NCBI RefSeq assembly: GCF_002272795.1
Contig: NZ_MLAT01000015.1
Coordinates: 1 to 32,427, forward strand
Source: Helicobacter sp. 13S00482-2
GTDB taxonomy: Bacteria > Campylobacterota > Campylobacteria > Campylobacterales > Helicobacteraceae
Direction of reading: 5' to 3'
Length of the DNA: 32,427 bases
This document shows positions 16,534-25,855 of this stretch, one piece after another. Positions within the stretch are counted from its first letter, which is position 1. Each line of letters starts with the position of its first letter. Under the pieces are notes generated by a model. The model made no database searches and had not been told where the DNA came from. It saw nothing but the letters and a program-made list of their open reading frames with translations. A program made the position numbers and the translations under genes.

Positions 16534-17266
16534 ACAAAAACAGATTATTGAAATGTTTGATAGTATTGCTCCTACCTATGATAGTGCTAATCGTATATTG
16601 AGTCTAGGAATTGATGTGGCTTGGAGAAAAGAAGCTTGTAAAAAAGCTTTTGAATATTTTGGAGAGGATAGCCCTTCGGTGATACTTGATGTTGCTTGCG
16701 GAACAGGAGATATGATTTTGCATTGGGAAAGAAATGCTAAAAAATTTCAAAAAGATTTTGGAAAAATTATTGGTATTGACCCCTCTAACGGAATGTTAGA
16801 GGTGGCTAGAGAAAAACTTAAAAATCAACTAGAATCAAGAAAAGTAGAACTTTTTTTAGGCGAGGCAAAAAACCTCACAAACATAGAGAAACAAAGTGTT
16901 GATATTCTTTCCATCGCTTATGGCCTTCGAAATGTTGTCGATATAAAGGAAGCTTTAGGTGAATTTGCTAGGGTTTTGAAAAAAGGAGGAGTTCTTGTTA
17001 TATTGGAATTCACAAAGAAAGAAAAAGAGAATTTTTTAGATAAGATGATGGGCTTTTACACGAAAAAAGTCTTACCAATTATCGGTGGTCTGTTATCAAA
17101 AAACTATAGGGCGTATAAATATTTGCCAGATTCTATTGATGGTTTTTTGACTTCAAGTATGCTTATAGAAGAATTGAATAAGCTTGGAGTTCAGATGAAA
17201 TTTATCAAAGGTTATAGTGCGAATATTTCAACTCTTTTAATTGGAGTAAAACAACAAAATGAATAA
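16526..17266 (+). CDS. ubiE: Demethylmenaquinone methyltransferase (MenG/UbiE)
   Basis: This SAM-dependent enzyme methylates demethylmenaquinone to menaquinone, the main respiratory quinone in this phylum and the electron source for nitrate respiration. The 246-residue product starts [20 protein letters not shown], typical of the family. It has the SAM-binding motif [11 protein letters not shown] near 53, [10 protein letters not shown], and [14 protein letters not shown] near 134. The start at 16526 gives the standard length and lies inside the argH end. An ATG 12 bases upstream is possible. It overlaps the next gene by eight bases (ATGAATAA). Confidence 0.94.
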   Translation: MDKQKQIIEMFDSIAPTYDSANRILSLGIDVAWRKEACKKAFEYFGEDSPSVILDVACGTGDMILHWERNAKKFQKDFGKIIGIDPSNGMLEVAREKLKNQLESRKVELFLGEAKNLTNIEKQSVDILSIAYGLRNVVDIKEALGEFARVLKKGGVLVILEFTKKEKENFLDKMMGFYTKKVLPIIGGLLSKNYRAYKYLPDSIDGFLTSSMLIEELNKLGVQMKFIKGYSANISTLLIGVKQQNE

Positions 17267-18647
17267 TAAAACTTTTTTAAATAGCTTTTTGGCTCTCTCA
17301 GAACCAATCACCTGGATTGCTTTGGTTGTTTTGTTTGCCTGTTTTTATTTTCTATGGATATTACAGAAGAAAAATTTTAGTTTCTCCTTGCGAATGTTTA
17401 TCTCACTTTTTATGGGAATTGCTTTTGGCTTTGTGCTTCAAGCTATGGCAGACTATCCTGCTCAAGATCAGATCCAAAACATTCCTTGGCTAGTTGAAAT
17501 CAAGACTTGGCTTGGTTTTTTTGGTAAGGTATTTGTAGGTTTTATCAAGATGCTTGTTGTTCCGATTATTTTATTTTCGTTGATTCGGATTATCTTGCAT
17601 ATTGATAATGGTATTAATCTTAAGGCACTCTTGAGTAGATCAATTTTTTGGCTTTTATTCACAACAGCAATAGCTGCTAGTGTGGGAATTTTTTTGGCAG
17701 TTAATTTCGGGTTAGGACAAAATCTACAATCTATTGCAGGTGTAGTGGAGATAAGGAAGGTTAAAACCTTTACAGATGTTTTATTAGGGCTTGTTCCAAG
17801 TAATCCAGTATTTGCTATGAGTAGTGATAATATTATTGGAGTAGTGATTTTTACATTTTTTATAGGCTTTTCTGCTAGAGCTATTTCAAAAAAAAAGGAA
17901 TTTCAAGCTATCTCTAAAACCCTTGAAAATCTTGTTGAGATGGGCTATCAGATAATGATGTCAATGACCTTGTTTGTGATTCGCTTCATGCCCTATGCGG
18001 TCATATGCTTGATGAGTAATACTTTGATTTCAAATGGTTTTGGAGCCATCAGAGATACCATATTGTTTGTTATCTTAATTTATTTGGCAATGTTTATTAT
18101 GCTTATTATAAATCTTTTGCTAGTTGCTTTGCATGGTTTGAATCCTTGGATTTATTTCAAAAAATCTTTAAATACTTGTTTATTGGCTTTCACAACTAGA
18201 TCATCAGTTGCGATGTTGCCTTTAAGTATTTCTACTTTGATAAACAAACTAGGAGTGAATGCAGGAACAGCGAATTTTACTGCCTCTTTAGGTAGTACTG
18301 TTGGACTTAATGGTTGTGCAGGATATTTTCCTGCTATGACAGCTGTGTTTATCGCTAATATTTTGGGTGTGCAGATTGATTTTAGTTTTATGGTGATGGT
18401 TGTTATGGTCGCTATTTTAGGATCTTTAGGGATTGCTGGGATTCCTGGAGTGGCTACGATGGCAGCTTCAATTATGCTTGCAGGGATTGGTTTTGGGGAT
18501 CATTTTGGACTTCTTGCGATTGTATTAGCTATTGATCCCATCTTGGATATGGCACGGACATTGAGTAATGTTTCTGGGGCTATGACCTCCGCTGTTTGTG
18601 CAGATAAGGAATTGGGCACACTTAATAAGGAGATTTATAATGCATAA
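17259..18647 (+). CDS. Sodium:dicarboxylate-family symporter, probably TcyP-type cystine transporter
   Basis: The 462-residue protein is a polytopic inner-membrane transporter of the dicarboxylate/amino acid:cation symporter family. Multiple hydrophobic segments begin near residue 17. The MLVVPIILFSLIRII segment and the C-terminal substrate-binding region (LGSTVGLNGCAGYFPAMTA, then GIPGVATMAASIMLAGIGFG and AIDPILDMARTLSNVSGA) are diagnostic. Length and the GNG-like LNGCAGYFPA sequence resemble the TcyP cystine carriers more than glutamate or C4-dicarboxylate carriers, but substrate choice is an inference. It overlaps its neighbours on both sides by eight bases. Confidence 0.85.
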   Translation: MNNKTFLNSFLALSEPITWIALVVLFACFYFLWILQKKNFSFSLRMFISLFMGIAFGFVLQAMADYPAQDQIQNIPWLVEIKTWLGFFGKVFVGFIKMLVVPIILFSLIRIILHIDNGINLKALLSRSIFWLLFTTAIAASVGIFLAVNFGLGQNLQSIAGVVEIRKVKTFTDVLLGLVPSNPVFAMSSDNIIGVVIFTFFIGFSARAISKKKEFQAISKTLENLVEMGYQIMMSMTLFVIRFMPYAVICLMSNTLISNGFGAIRDTILFVILIYLAMFIMLIINLLLVALHGLNPWIYFKKSLNTCLLAFTTRSSVAMLPLSISTLINKLGVNAGTANFTASLGSTVGLNGCAGYFPAMTAVFIANILGVQIDFSFMVMVVMVAILGSLGIAGIPGVATMAASIMLAGIGFGDHFGLLAIVLAIDPILDMARTLSNVSGAMTSAVCADKELGTLNKEIYNA

Positions 18648-18867
18648 AGAAGAAATATTGAACGATCTTAGTTTTGAAACAAGGATAGAAAAAGCCAAGG
18701 AAATTTTAAGCAACCTAGGGAATCAAAATTTAAATCTAAAAGATGGATTAACCTTATATAGAGATGGGATAAAAGAGCTTGAATTGGCACAAAGAATGCT
18801 AGAGAATGCAAAATTGGAATATCAAGAATTAAAAGCTCAAAATATTCAAAATAAGGAACAAGAATGA
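18640..18867 (+). CDS. xseB: Exodeoxyribonuclease VII small subunit
   Basis: XseB binds the XseA large subunit in the single-strand DNA exonuclease VII. The 75-residue product is a predicted helical hairpin with the family pattern: LSFETRIEKAKEILSNLGNQNLNLKDGLTLYRDGIKEL in two parts, with the central L-x-DGL-x-LY-x-DG motif, then a long second helix. AAGGAG at 18627-18632 precedes the ATG at 18640, inside the end of the transporter gene. An upstream in-frame start (18598) is not supported. It ends in an ATGA overlap with the next gene. xseA is not in the window. Confidence 0.9.
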   Translation: MHKEEILNDLSFETRIEKAKEILSNLGNQNLNLKDGLTLYRDGIKELELAQRMLENAKLEYQELKAQNIQNKEQE

Positions 18868-19631
18868 ATCTTGCAATTTTTCAACTCTCCTCTCTCCCAT
18901 TAAAAGAAGAAAAATTATCTACTTATGCAAAAACCATTAAAAAAGGTTCGATAGTTGTTCTTGGTGAATATGTTTTAAACTTTTTTTTTCACGATTTTAA
19001 AAACTCTCCAAAAGAGCTTCTCAATAAAATTGCTCAAAGCAAACTCACACAACTAAGCAAACTTGCAAAAAAATATCATCTCACCATTGTTGCACCCATT
19101 GTGTGTGGTGATGAAAAAAAGATCTATAAAAAAATTGCCATTATTGATGGAGATAAAACAGATTTTTATATGCAACAACGATTAATTTCTTTCTCACATT
19201 GGAATGAAGAAAAGTTTTTTGCAAATCCTAAAAGTAAAAGTTTTAAATTACCTTACATTTTTGAAAAAGATGGGCTTAAAATAGGGGTACTTTTTGGTTT
19301 TGAATTGCATTTTGATGAGATATGGATCAAGCTTAAACAAGCAGGTGTGGATGTGGTCATTTTATGTACGGCAAGTACGTTTGATTCTAATGAGAGATGG
19401 AGAGATTTGTGCAAAGCTAGAGCTTTTATTAACTCTTGTATAGTGGTTCGGGTCAATCGGATTGGAGAGTGCATACAAGAGGGGCTGAAATGGAAGTTTT
19501 ATGGCGATAGTTTTATAGCTTTGCCAAATGGAAAAATAGAAGATAATCTAGGTGAGAAGGAAGAAATTTTGTGTTTAAATATACAAAGAGAACAAATTGA
19601 TGAATTTGTAAAAGAGTGGAATTTTAGGTAA
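18864..19631 (+). CDS. Carbon-nitrogen hydrolase homologue lacking catalytic Cys and Lys
   Basis: The 255-residue product has the nitrilase (C-N hydrolase) fold: LAIFQLSSLP at the start, VVLGEYVLNFF with the probable active-site Glu E35, a middle strand around HLTIVAPIVCG, and GLKIGVLFGFELHFDE where active enzymes have the nucleophile-bearing I-C-Y-D. Aligning by eye, the nucleophile position is Gly145 and the usual Lys of the Y-x-K motif is Gln104 (YMQQRL). It therefore looks catalytically dead, or it uses another chemistry. The late segment NSCIVVRVNRIG also fits the fold. Gene order xseB then this gene is one I recall from H. pylori. It is the last gene of the run. Confidence 0.82.
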   Translation: MNLAIFQLSSLPLKEEKLSTYAKTIKKGSIVVLGEYVLNFFFHDFKNSPKELLNKIAQSKLTQLSKLAKKYHLTIVAPIVCGDEKKIYKKIAIIDGDKTDFYMQQRLISFSHWNEEKFFANPKSKSFKLPYIFEKDGLKIGVLFGFELHFDEIWIKLKQAGVDVVILCTASTFDSNERWRDLCKARAFINSCIVVRVNRIGECIQEGLKWKFYGDSFIALPNGKIEDNLGEKEEILCLNIQREQIDEFVKEWNFR

Positions 19632-19645
19632 TTTCAAAGCATTCT

Positions 19646-19674
19646 TTGAAAGATAAATAAAATTTCGGTATAAT
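19646..19674 (+). promoter_or_regulatory. Sigma-70 promoter of rpoD
   Basis: TTGAAA at 19646-19651 and TATAAT at 19669-19674 are separated by exactly 17 bases, which is close to ideal for the housekeeping sigma factor. It lies 52 bases before the rpoD ATG, in the 94-base gap after the C-N hydrolase gene. It would allow autoregulation of rpoD. Confidence 0.75.
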
Positions 19675-19725
19675 ACGCACTCAAATATCGCAATCCTCTT
19701 CATACTAAAATCTACAAGGGAAAAT

Positions 19726-21567
19726 ATGTCAGCAAAGGCAATCAATCAGGAATTAGAAAGTCTATTTAAGGAGGCTGAAAGCGGGTTTGTTTCTTATGAA
19801 AAAATAGCACAAGTTCTTCAAAAAGCTCCTACATCCGCTCAAGTAAAAAAAATCAAAGAATCAGCTAGTAAATTTAAAAGAATACTTGTAACTTCATCTG
19901 AACTAGCTAAAAACCTCAATACTGCTGATAAAATCAAACTGGCTGAAGAAAAACGAAAAGTTTTAGACGAAGAGCTTGAAGATGAATTTGATTTTATGAA
20001 AGAAAGAGAGCTCTTAGAATGGAGTAGGAGTGATAGCCCTGTAAGAATGTATCTTCGAGAGATGGGACAAATTGCACTTCTAACAAAAGAAGAAGAGATT
20101 GAATTAAGCAAACAAATTGAGCTCGGAGAAAATACAATTTTAGATGCTATCTGTTCAGTTCCGTATTTGATTGATTTTATTTATGACTATAAAGATGCAT
20201 TGATCAATAGAGAAAGACGAGTTAAAGAACTCTTTAAAAGCTTTGATGATGAAGAGAGTGATGATGAAGAGGAAGATGATGAGGGTTTAGATGAGGATGA
20301 AGGAGAAAACAAAAAACCTACTAGCAAAAAAGATCAAAAACGTGTGGATAAGGTTTTAGACAGCTTCAAGGCACTTGATAAGGCAAAAAAAGATTGGATG
20401 AAGGTTTTAGACATCGTTCCTAACCCAGATGATGATGAGTTGCTCCATATCCTTACTCTAGCACATAAAAAACAAGTCTTAAAAGATAAATTACTTGATT
20501 TAGGACCTACAAGTAAGCTTATTAATGAGCTTGTTAAGGCAATGGAAAATACGCTTAAAAGTGGAGATGGCTTTGAAAGAGAACTTAAAAGATTAGAATA
20601 TAAGCTTCCTTTATTTAATGATATTCTTATCGAAAATCATCAAAAAATTCTTGATAATATTACAAATATGACTAGAGATGATATTGCTGCAGCTGTTCCT
20701 GAAGCCACTATGGTCAGTGTGTATGTTGAGCTTAAAAAACTTTTTCAAACAAAAGAAGCTAGCGAAGGAGGCTTTGATCTTGAACCAGAAAAACTCAAAG
20801 AAATTTTAGAACAAATAAAAAGAGGAAAGTCTATTTCTGATAAGGCAAAAAATAAAATGGCAAAATCTAACCTCAGGTTGGTGGTTTCTATTGCAAAACG
20901 ATATACCAATAGGGGATTGCCGTTTTTAGATCTCATTCAAGAGGGTAATATTGGATTGATGAAGGCGGTGGATAAGTTTGAATATAAAAAGGGGTTTAAA
21001 TTTTCTACTTATGCCACTTGGTGGATAAGACAAGCAATTTCTAGAGCAATCGCAGATCAAGCTAGAACAATTCGGATTCCTATTCATATGATAGAAACCA
21101 TTAATCGTATTCATAAAATTATGCGTAAATATGTCCAAGAAGTTGGTAAGGAGCCTGATGTTGAAGTTATCGCTCAAGAAGTTGGACTGCCTGTAGATAA
21201 AGTTAAAAATGTTATCAAGATAACCAAAGAGCCTATCAGCTTAGAAGCTCCTATTGGGAATGATGATGATGGAAAATTTGGGGATTTTGTTGAAGATAAA
21301 AACTCAATGGGTCCGATGGATTATATTATGAAAGAAGACTTGAAGGTTCAAATTGATGAAGTTTTAGATCAACTTAATGATAGAGAAAAAGCCGTTATTC
21401 GTATGCGTTTTGGATTGCTTGATGATGAAAGTGATCGAACACTAGAAGAAATCGGCAAAGAACTCAATGTAACAAGGGAACGTGTCAGACAGATAGAATC
21501 TAGTGCCATCAAAAAACTTAAACATCCTAAAGTAGGCAGAAAACTTAAAAATTACATTGAAGAGTAG
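19726..21567 (+). CDS. rpoD: RNA polymerase primary sigma factor RpoD
   Basis: This is the housekeeping sigma factor that directs RNA polymerase to TATAAT promoters. The 613-residue protein has a region 1.1-like N-terminus, region 1.2 ([21 protein letters not shown], about 104-124), a long non-conserved part with an Asp/Glu-rich run near 170-195, region 2 from about residue 379 ([19 protein letters not shown], then [13 protein letters not shown]), region 3, and region 4 from about 549 with the helix-turn-helix [20 protein letters not shown]. Start context is AAGGGAAAAT before the ATG. The eptA-like gene begins two bases after its stop. Confidence 0.97.
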   Translation: MSAKAINQELESLFKEAESGFVSYEKIAQVLQKAPTSAQVKKIKESASKFKRILVTSSELAKNLNTADKIKLAEEKRKVLDEELEDEFDFMKERELLEWSRSDSPVRMYLREMGQIALLTKEEEIELSKQIELGENTILDAICSVPYLIDFIYDYKDALINRERRVKELFKSFDDEESDDEEEDDEGLDEDEGENKKPTSKKDQKRVDKVLDSFKALDKAKKDWMKVLDIVPNPDDDELLHILTLAHKKQVLKDKLLDLGPTSKLINELVKAMENTLKSGDGFERELKRLEYKLPLFNDILIENHQKILDNITNMTRDDIAAAVPEATMVSVYVELKKLFQTKEASEGGFDLEPEKLKEILEQIKRGKSISDKAKNKMAKSNLRLVVSIAKRYTNRGLPFLDLIQEGNIGLMKAVDKFEYKKGFKFSTYATWWIRQAISRAIADQARTIRIPIHMIETINRIHKIMRKYVQEVGKEPDVEVIAQEVGLPVDKVKNVIKITKEPISLEAPIGNDDDGKFGDFVEDKNSMGPMDYIMKEDLKVQIDEVLDQLNDREKAVIRMRFGLLDDESDRTLEEIGKELNVTRERVRQIESSAIKKLKHPKVGRKLKNYIEE

Positions 21568-21569
21568 AA

Positions 21570-23147
21570 GTGAAAAGAGTTTTTTCAAATTCTTTTTCTT
21601 ATCATACTATTATCCTTGCATTTGCAGTTCTTTTTGTGGGATTTTATAATGATACTTTTTGGCTAAAAATTTATTCATATTCTATTGAAGAAATTGATAA
21701 TGGCGGGTATTTTCTTGTTTTTGTAACATTCATTACTTATGTGCTTATTTTGGCACTCGCAATGGAATTGATAACCTTCAGGCTGAGTGCAAAGTGGATC
21801 ATCGGGATCCTTGTTTGTATCGCTGGAGTGAGTCAATACTATATGAAAACCCTTGATATTTCTATCAATGATATGGTAATAGAGAGTTTGCTCAAAACCA
21901 ATCTATCTGAAGCGAAGGAATTTCTTAGTGCAGGACTGTTTTATTCCTTGATAGGCTATGTTTTTTTACCCATTTGTATTTTATATGTAATGAGACTTAA
22001 GCATAAGACCTCTTTTCTGAGAGGGGTGAGAGTAAAATTCATTCTGATTATGGTATATATCCTTTCGATATTAGGGATGTATGTTTGGCAAGGTAGCAAT
22101 ATTGTTTTTGCATTTAAAAGCTCTAAATCTATTATTTATATGACAAATCCTATTTCTCCTATTCGTTCAACTATTGATTATGTTTTGAATTCTTTTGATA
22201 CTCCTAAAGAATTCACTCATATTGCATTAGATGCAAAATTATCCACACATCATCATAAAAAGATCTTTGTTCTGGTTATTGGGGAGAGTGCACGAGCTGC
22301 GAATTTTTCCTTAAATGGTTATTCTAGAGACACAAATCGTTATACAGAAAAATTAGACTCTTTAGTGAATTTTACAAATTTTTATTCTTGTGGCGTTATC
22401 ACTGCGATTTCTATCCCTTGTATGCTTACGAACTATACTCATCAGAGTTATAAAAAAAGAAATCAATCTATATATACAGACAACCTATTAGATATCACCC
22501 AAAGAGTAGGGTATGAAACTTATTGGATCAGTAACAATGGAGATACTTGTATAGGGGAAGTTTGTGCAAGAGTTAAAAATATCACGTATTACAATGATGG
22601 AAGACTTGATGGGGCGATGCTTGAAAAGATTGATACACTCATAAAAAATGCAAAAGATGATTCTTTTATTGTGGTGAATTTGCATGGTTCTCATGGAGCG
22701 TTGTATTATCAGAGATACCCTAAGGAATTTGAAATATACACACCTGTATGCAAAGAAAAAGAGCTACAGAAATGCTCTCATCAAGAGATTGTGAATGCTT
22801 ATGATAATTCTCTTATTTATACAGACCATTTTGTTTATCATATCACCCAATCCTTGAAGCAGAAAAAAGATTTTTTTACAGGACTGTGGTATTTAAGTGA
22901 TCATGGGGAGAGTTTGGGTGAATATGGACAATATATGCACGGAGGGTTGCCTTACCCACTTTCACCAGATTTTCAAAAGCATATCCCCTCTTTGATTTGG
23001 CTTGGAAAAGGTTATGAAGCACAACTTGATAAGCTTTTTAAACACAAAGACGATGGATTCAATCATGATTATTTGTTTCATACAATGCTACATCTGCTTG
23101 ATATTCAAACAGACGCATATGAGAGGCAACTTGATATTTTAAAATGA
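21570..23147 (+). CDS. eptA: Phosphoethanolamine transferase, EptA/EptC family
   Basis: These enzymes move phosphoethanolamine from phosphatidylethanolamine onto lipid A or other periplasmic targets, which reduces binding of cationic peptides. The 525 residues comprise about five N-terminal membrane helices (to about residue 185) and a periplasmic alkaline phosphatase-type domain. Active-site residues are visible: E239 in GESARAANF, nucleophile T278 in CGVITAISIPCM, D444-H445 in SDHGESLGEYGQYMHG, and H457. Several Cys (CIGEVC, CKEKELQKC) probably form disulfides. It starts with GTG, two bases after rpoD and without a clear ribosome binding site, so coupling to rpoD translation is likely. The target (lipid A, flagellar rod or other) cannot be read from sequence. 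Confidence 0.9.
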   Translation: MKRVFSNSFSYHTIILAFAVLFVGFYNDTFWLKIYSYSIEEIDNGGYFLVFVTFITYVLILALAMELITFRLSAKWIIGILVCIAGVSQYYMKTLDISINDMVIESLLKTNLSEAKEFLSAGLFYSLIGYVFLPICILYVMRLKHKTSFLRGVRVKFILIMVYILSILGMYVWQGSNIVFAFKSSKSIIYMTNPISPIRSTIDYVLNSFDTPKEFTHIALDAKLSTHHHKKIFVLVIGESARAANFSLNGYSRDTNRYTEKLDSLVNFTNFYSCGVITAISIPCMLTNYTHQSYKKRNQSIYTDNLLDITQRVGYETYWISNNGDTCIGEVCARVKNITYYNDGRLDGAMLEKIDTLIKNAKDDSFIVVNLHGSHGALYYQRYPKEFEIYTPVCKEKELQKCSHQEIVNAYDNSLIYTDHFVYHITQSLKQKKDFFTGLWYLSDHGESLGEYGQYMHGGLPYPLSPDFQKHIPSLIWLGKGYEAQLDKLFKHKDDGFNHDYLFHTMLHLLDIQTDAYERQLDILK

Positions 23148-23293
23148 AATTTATCTTCTAGGGATTGTGATTTAAATTCAATTCGTTTGATGCTAGTTTT
23201 AGATCTATTTGATATCTTGAAATAAACTTCACCATCAATGGAGATTATTTTTCGATCCCATAGTTTTCGGTTATTTGATTACAGCTATCAGGA

Positions 23294-24442
23294 TCAGTCT
23301 TTTTGATTTCTCATTATCGCTGGCACATCAAGATCAATTTCGTTATAGTAGTCTCCATTTGATATTGCATTTGATATTGTTATAGCATCTAGAGACATAT
23401 TTCGCACAGGACGAACTTGGGGCTCTACATTCGCCTGAATATCATTGATGATTTCTTTTTCAAAACCTGTGGCAATAATGGTTATTCTCACGCAATCTAA
23501 TGCAATATCCTCGCTTGTTTGAGTTCCAAAGATAATATAAGCATCTTCGTGTGCAGCTTCTGCTACAAATTCCATTGCTTCATTAATCTCAAGCAATGGA
23601 TAGTTGGGATTGATTTCAAAATTTACCAAAACGCCCATTGCTCCGTTAATAGAAAGGTTGTCAAATAATGGAGAATTGATAGCGACTTTTATGGCTTCAG
23701 CTGCTGCATTTTCCCCTTTGGCCTCTCCTGTTCCCATTAACGCAAGTCCTTTATGACTCATCACGGTCTTTAGATCGGCAAAATCCACATTAATATCATT
23801 TTCACCATAATTGAGAATCACTCCTGATATTCCATTCACGGCTTTGGCCAAAATATTATCAACCTCTTTAAAACTTTCTTTGATACCTGCATTTTTACTT
23901 ATAGTGGATAATAACTTTTCATTAGGAATCACAACGATGGTATCGCTATTTTTTTTAAGTTCTTTGAGTCCTTCTTCGGCAATTTTAGTACGTTTATTTC
24001 CTTCCATTTTGAAAGGTTTAGTAACAATGGAGATGGTCAATGCCCCTGTTTCTTTTGCAGCTGCAGCGATGATAGGTGCAGCACCTGTCCCTGTTCCCCC
24101 GCCAAGTCCAGCAGACACAAAGACGATATCAGAACCCTGTAAGCTTTCCTTGATATTTTCAAAGCTTTCTTGAGCTGCTTGCATACCCACTTCAGGTTGC
24201 ATACCTGCACCTAGTCCTTTGGTTAATTTTTCACCAAGTTTGATTTTAATTCTAGCTGGAGAGTTGTCTAAATGTTGAATATCTGTATTAGCAGCTATGA
24301 GGGTTATATCTTTATGTGCACCTGTTGCCATAAGGTGGGCTATCATATTCGAACCACCTCCACCAACACCTATAGCAGTTATCTTAGCTCCATTTGTAGC
24401 GTGGATTTCTTGTATGTCTATTTTTATATTTTCTTGTGCCAT
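23294..24442 (-). CDS. ftsZ: Cell division protein FtsZ
   Basis: FtsZ is the tubulin-like GTPase that forms the division ring. The 382 residues include a glycine-rich nucleotide motif at 24-31 (IGVGGGGS), the tubulin signature GGGTGTGAAP near 112-121, and the T7 loop NVDFADLKTVM. The C-terminal peptide DLDVPAIMRNQ near the end is the binding site for FtsA and other partners. It lies 12 bases after ftsA with AGAAAGG before the ATG, so the two are co-transcribed. It converges with the eptA-like gene; the 146 bases between (23148-23293) hold no gene and no clear terminator. Confidence 0.98.
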   Translation of the reverse strand: MAQENIKIDIQEIHATNGAKITAIGVGGGGSNMIAHLMATGAHKDITLIAANTDIQHLDNSPARIKIKLGEKLTKGLGAGMQPEVGMQAAQESFENIKESLQGSDIVFVSAGLGGGTGTGAAPIIAAAAKETGALTISIVTKPFKMEGNKRTKIAEEGLKELKKNSDTIVVIPNEKLLSTISKNAGIKESFKEVDNILAKAVNGISGVILNYGENDINVDFADLKTVMSHKGLALMGTGEAKGENAAAEAIKVAINSPLFDNLSINGAMGVLVNFEINPNYPLLEINEAMEFVAEAAHEDAYIIFGTQTSEDIALDCVRITIIATGFEKEIINDIQANVEPQVRPVRNMSLDAITISNAISNGDYYNEIDLDVPAIMRNQKD

Positions 24443-24454
24443 TTTTTGCCTTTC

Positions 24455-25846
24455 TTAGAATAACTTCGATGCCAATCGTGTGAATAAATTGGTTACGGTG
24501 TTCTTTTTGGAACCATCAATATCTTCAATTATATCTTTTTTTTGAACCTTTTGCATATCTTTTGCGACTTGTTCTTTTAGATTTGTTAGATCTGCTTCAA
24601 TAAAACTTCTTTGTTGAGCGTATTGAGGGATTGGTTCAGCGTTAATTTTTTCTTTCTTGTAGCGAATATTCTTCTCTGAATCTTTCTCATAATTGGTATG
24701 TTTCCCAGCACCATACCATATTAGACCTATGGCGGTAGAATTTGATGCATCTTTTAGATCATCAAAAAGTCCACTAACATCAATAGGTTTTTTTATTTTT
24801 ACTCGCATTCCAATTGGAAATATAGCTGTTGCAATTTCTTCGATACCTGTCATATTTGTCATTCCACCAGTTAGGACGACTCCCGCTCCTAATTGATCTT
24901 TTAGACCACTTCGATTGATTGATTTGATTAAAATGCTTAGAGTTTCTACAACTCTTGAATGTATAACTTTCTGAACAGTTTCTAAAAGAACACGATGCTT
25001 GTTATCACCCTCTCCAATAGCGGGAACTTCAATCATTTGAGATGAGTTTTCATCTGATATGGGACTCAAATTGCCATAGTTGATTTTAACTGCTTCAGCT
25101 GCAGATACATAAGTATTTAATACGATTGCTAGATCGCTAGTGATGTGATGAGAACCAACTCCTAGAAAATCATTATATTTCATAGAATTGCCATCATATA
25201 TCATCAATTCGCAAGTGTTTCCACCTATATCAATGCAAGCCACTCCCATTTCTTTTTCATCATCATCTAAAACGGCAATTGAACTAGCATAAGAAGCTAA
25301 CACGACATTTTCTATTTCAACTCCTGCGAGTCGAACAGTTTTTTTAAGATTTTCCAAACTCGTGCGTTGAGCTGTTACGATATGTACAAAAACTTCAAGT
25401 CTTGTTCCACTCATTCCCATCGGATCTTCTATGAAGTCTTGATCATCAAGTTTGAATTTGTATGGAAGGACGTGTATTACTTCGTATTCAGAAGGTATAG
25501 AGGCATTATAAAGAGCAGTTTCAAGCACTCGTCCTATTTCTTTGATACTTATTTCACTACCAGGAATATTAATGACTCCTGAACTATTAATGCTTTTGGT
25601 GTAAGCTCCAGAAATGGATATGATGGCTTTGTTAATATTATCAACCCCAGCCATTCTTTTAGCATCCATTATCGAACTTTTCACACTTTTGCTAGCTTGT
25701 TCTATATTGACAATGACGCCTTTTTTTACTCCCAGAGATTTTTGTATTCCAGAACCGATTATTTGAGGGATACCATCCCTTATCTCAGCAATGATGGAGC
25801 AGATTTTGCTTGATCCTATATCAACCCCTAGTACTGTATGAGTCAA
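24455..25846 (-). CDS. ftsA: Cell division protein FtsA
   Basis: FtsA is an actin-like ATPase that anchors FtsZ to the membrane. The 463-residue protein has the phosphate-1 motif LGVDIGSSKIC at 6-16, phosphate-2 ACIDIGGNTCELMIYDG near 200, and the adenosine motif GVVLTGGMTNMTGIEE near 320. A Lys/Gln/Glu-rich linker is followed by a C-terminal amphipathic helix (TNLFTRLASKLF) for membrane binding. The start codon is TTG, supported by a strong AGGAGG (25852-25857) six bases upstream that overlaps the ppiD stop codon. Order ppiD-ftsA-ftsZ matches what I recall for H. pylori. Confidence 0.96.
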   Translation of the reverse strand: MTHTVLGVDIGSSKICSIIAEIRDGIPQIIGSGIQKSLGVKKGVIVNIEQASKSVKSSIMDAKRMAGVDNINKAIISISGAYTKSINSSGVINIPGSEISIKEIGRVLETALYNASIPSEYEVIHVLPYKFKLDDQDFIEDPMGMSGTRLEVFVHIVTAQRTSLENLKKTVRLAGVEIENVVLASYASSIAVLDDDEKEMGVACIDIGGNTCELMIYDGNSMKYNDFLGVGSHHITSDLAIVLNTYVSAAEAVKINYGNLSPISDENSSQMIEVPAIGEGDNKHRVLLETVQKVIHSRVVETLSILIKSINRSGLKDQLGAGVVLTGGMTNMTGIEEIATAIFPIGMRVKIKKPIDVSGLFDDLKDASNSTAIGLIWYGAGKHTNYEKDSEKNIRYKKEKINAEPIPQYAQQRSFIEADLTNLKEQVAKDMQKVQKKDIIEDIDGSKKNTVTNLFTRLASKLF

Positions 25847-25855
25847 ATTCGCCTC

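Noticed and set aside
20225-20330. Acidic run in RpoD as a sign of insertion or error
   Set aside because: The frame is intact, and the non-conserved region between regions 1 and 2 of primary sigma factors is often long and acidic.
23148-23293. Search for a terminator or small RNA between the eptA-like gene and ftsZ
   Set aside because: Only a tiny CCAT/ATGG stem was seen, without a strong U tract; not enough to call a feature.
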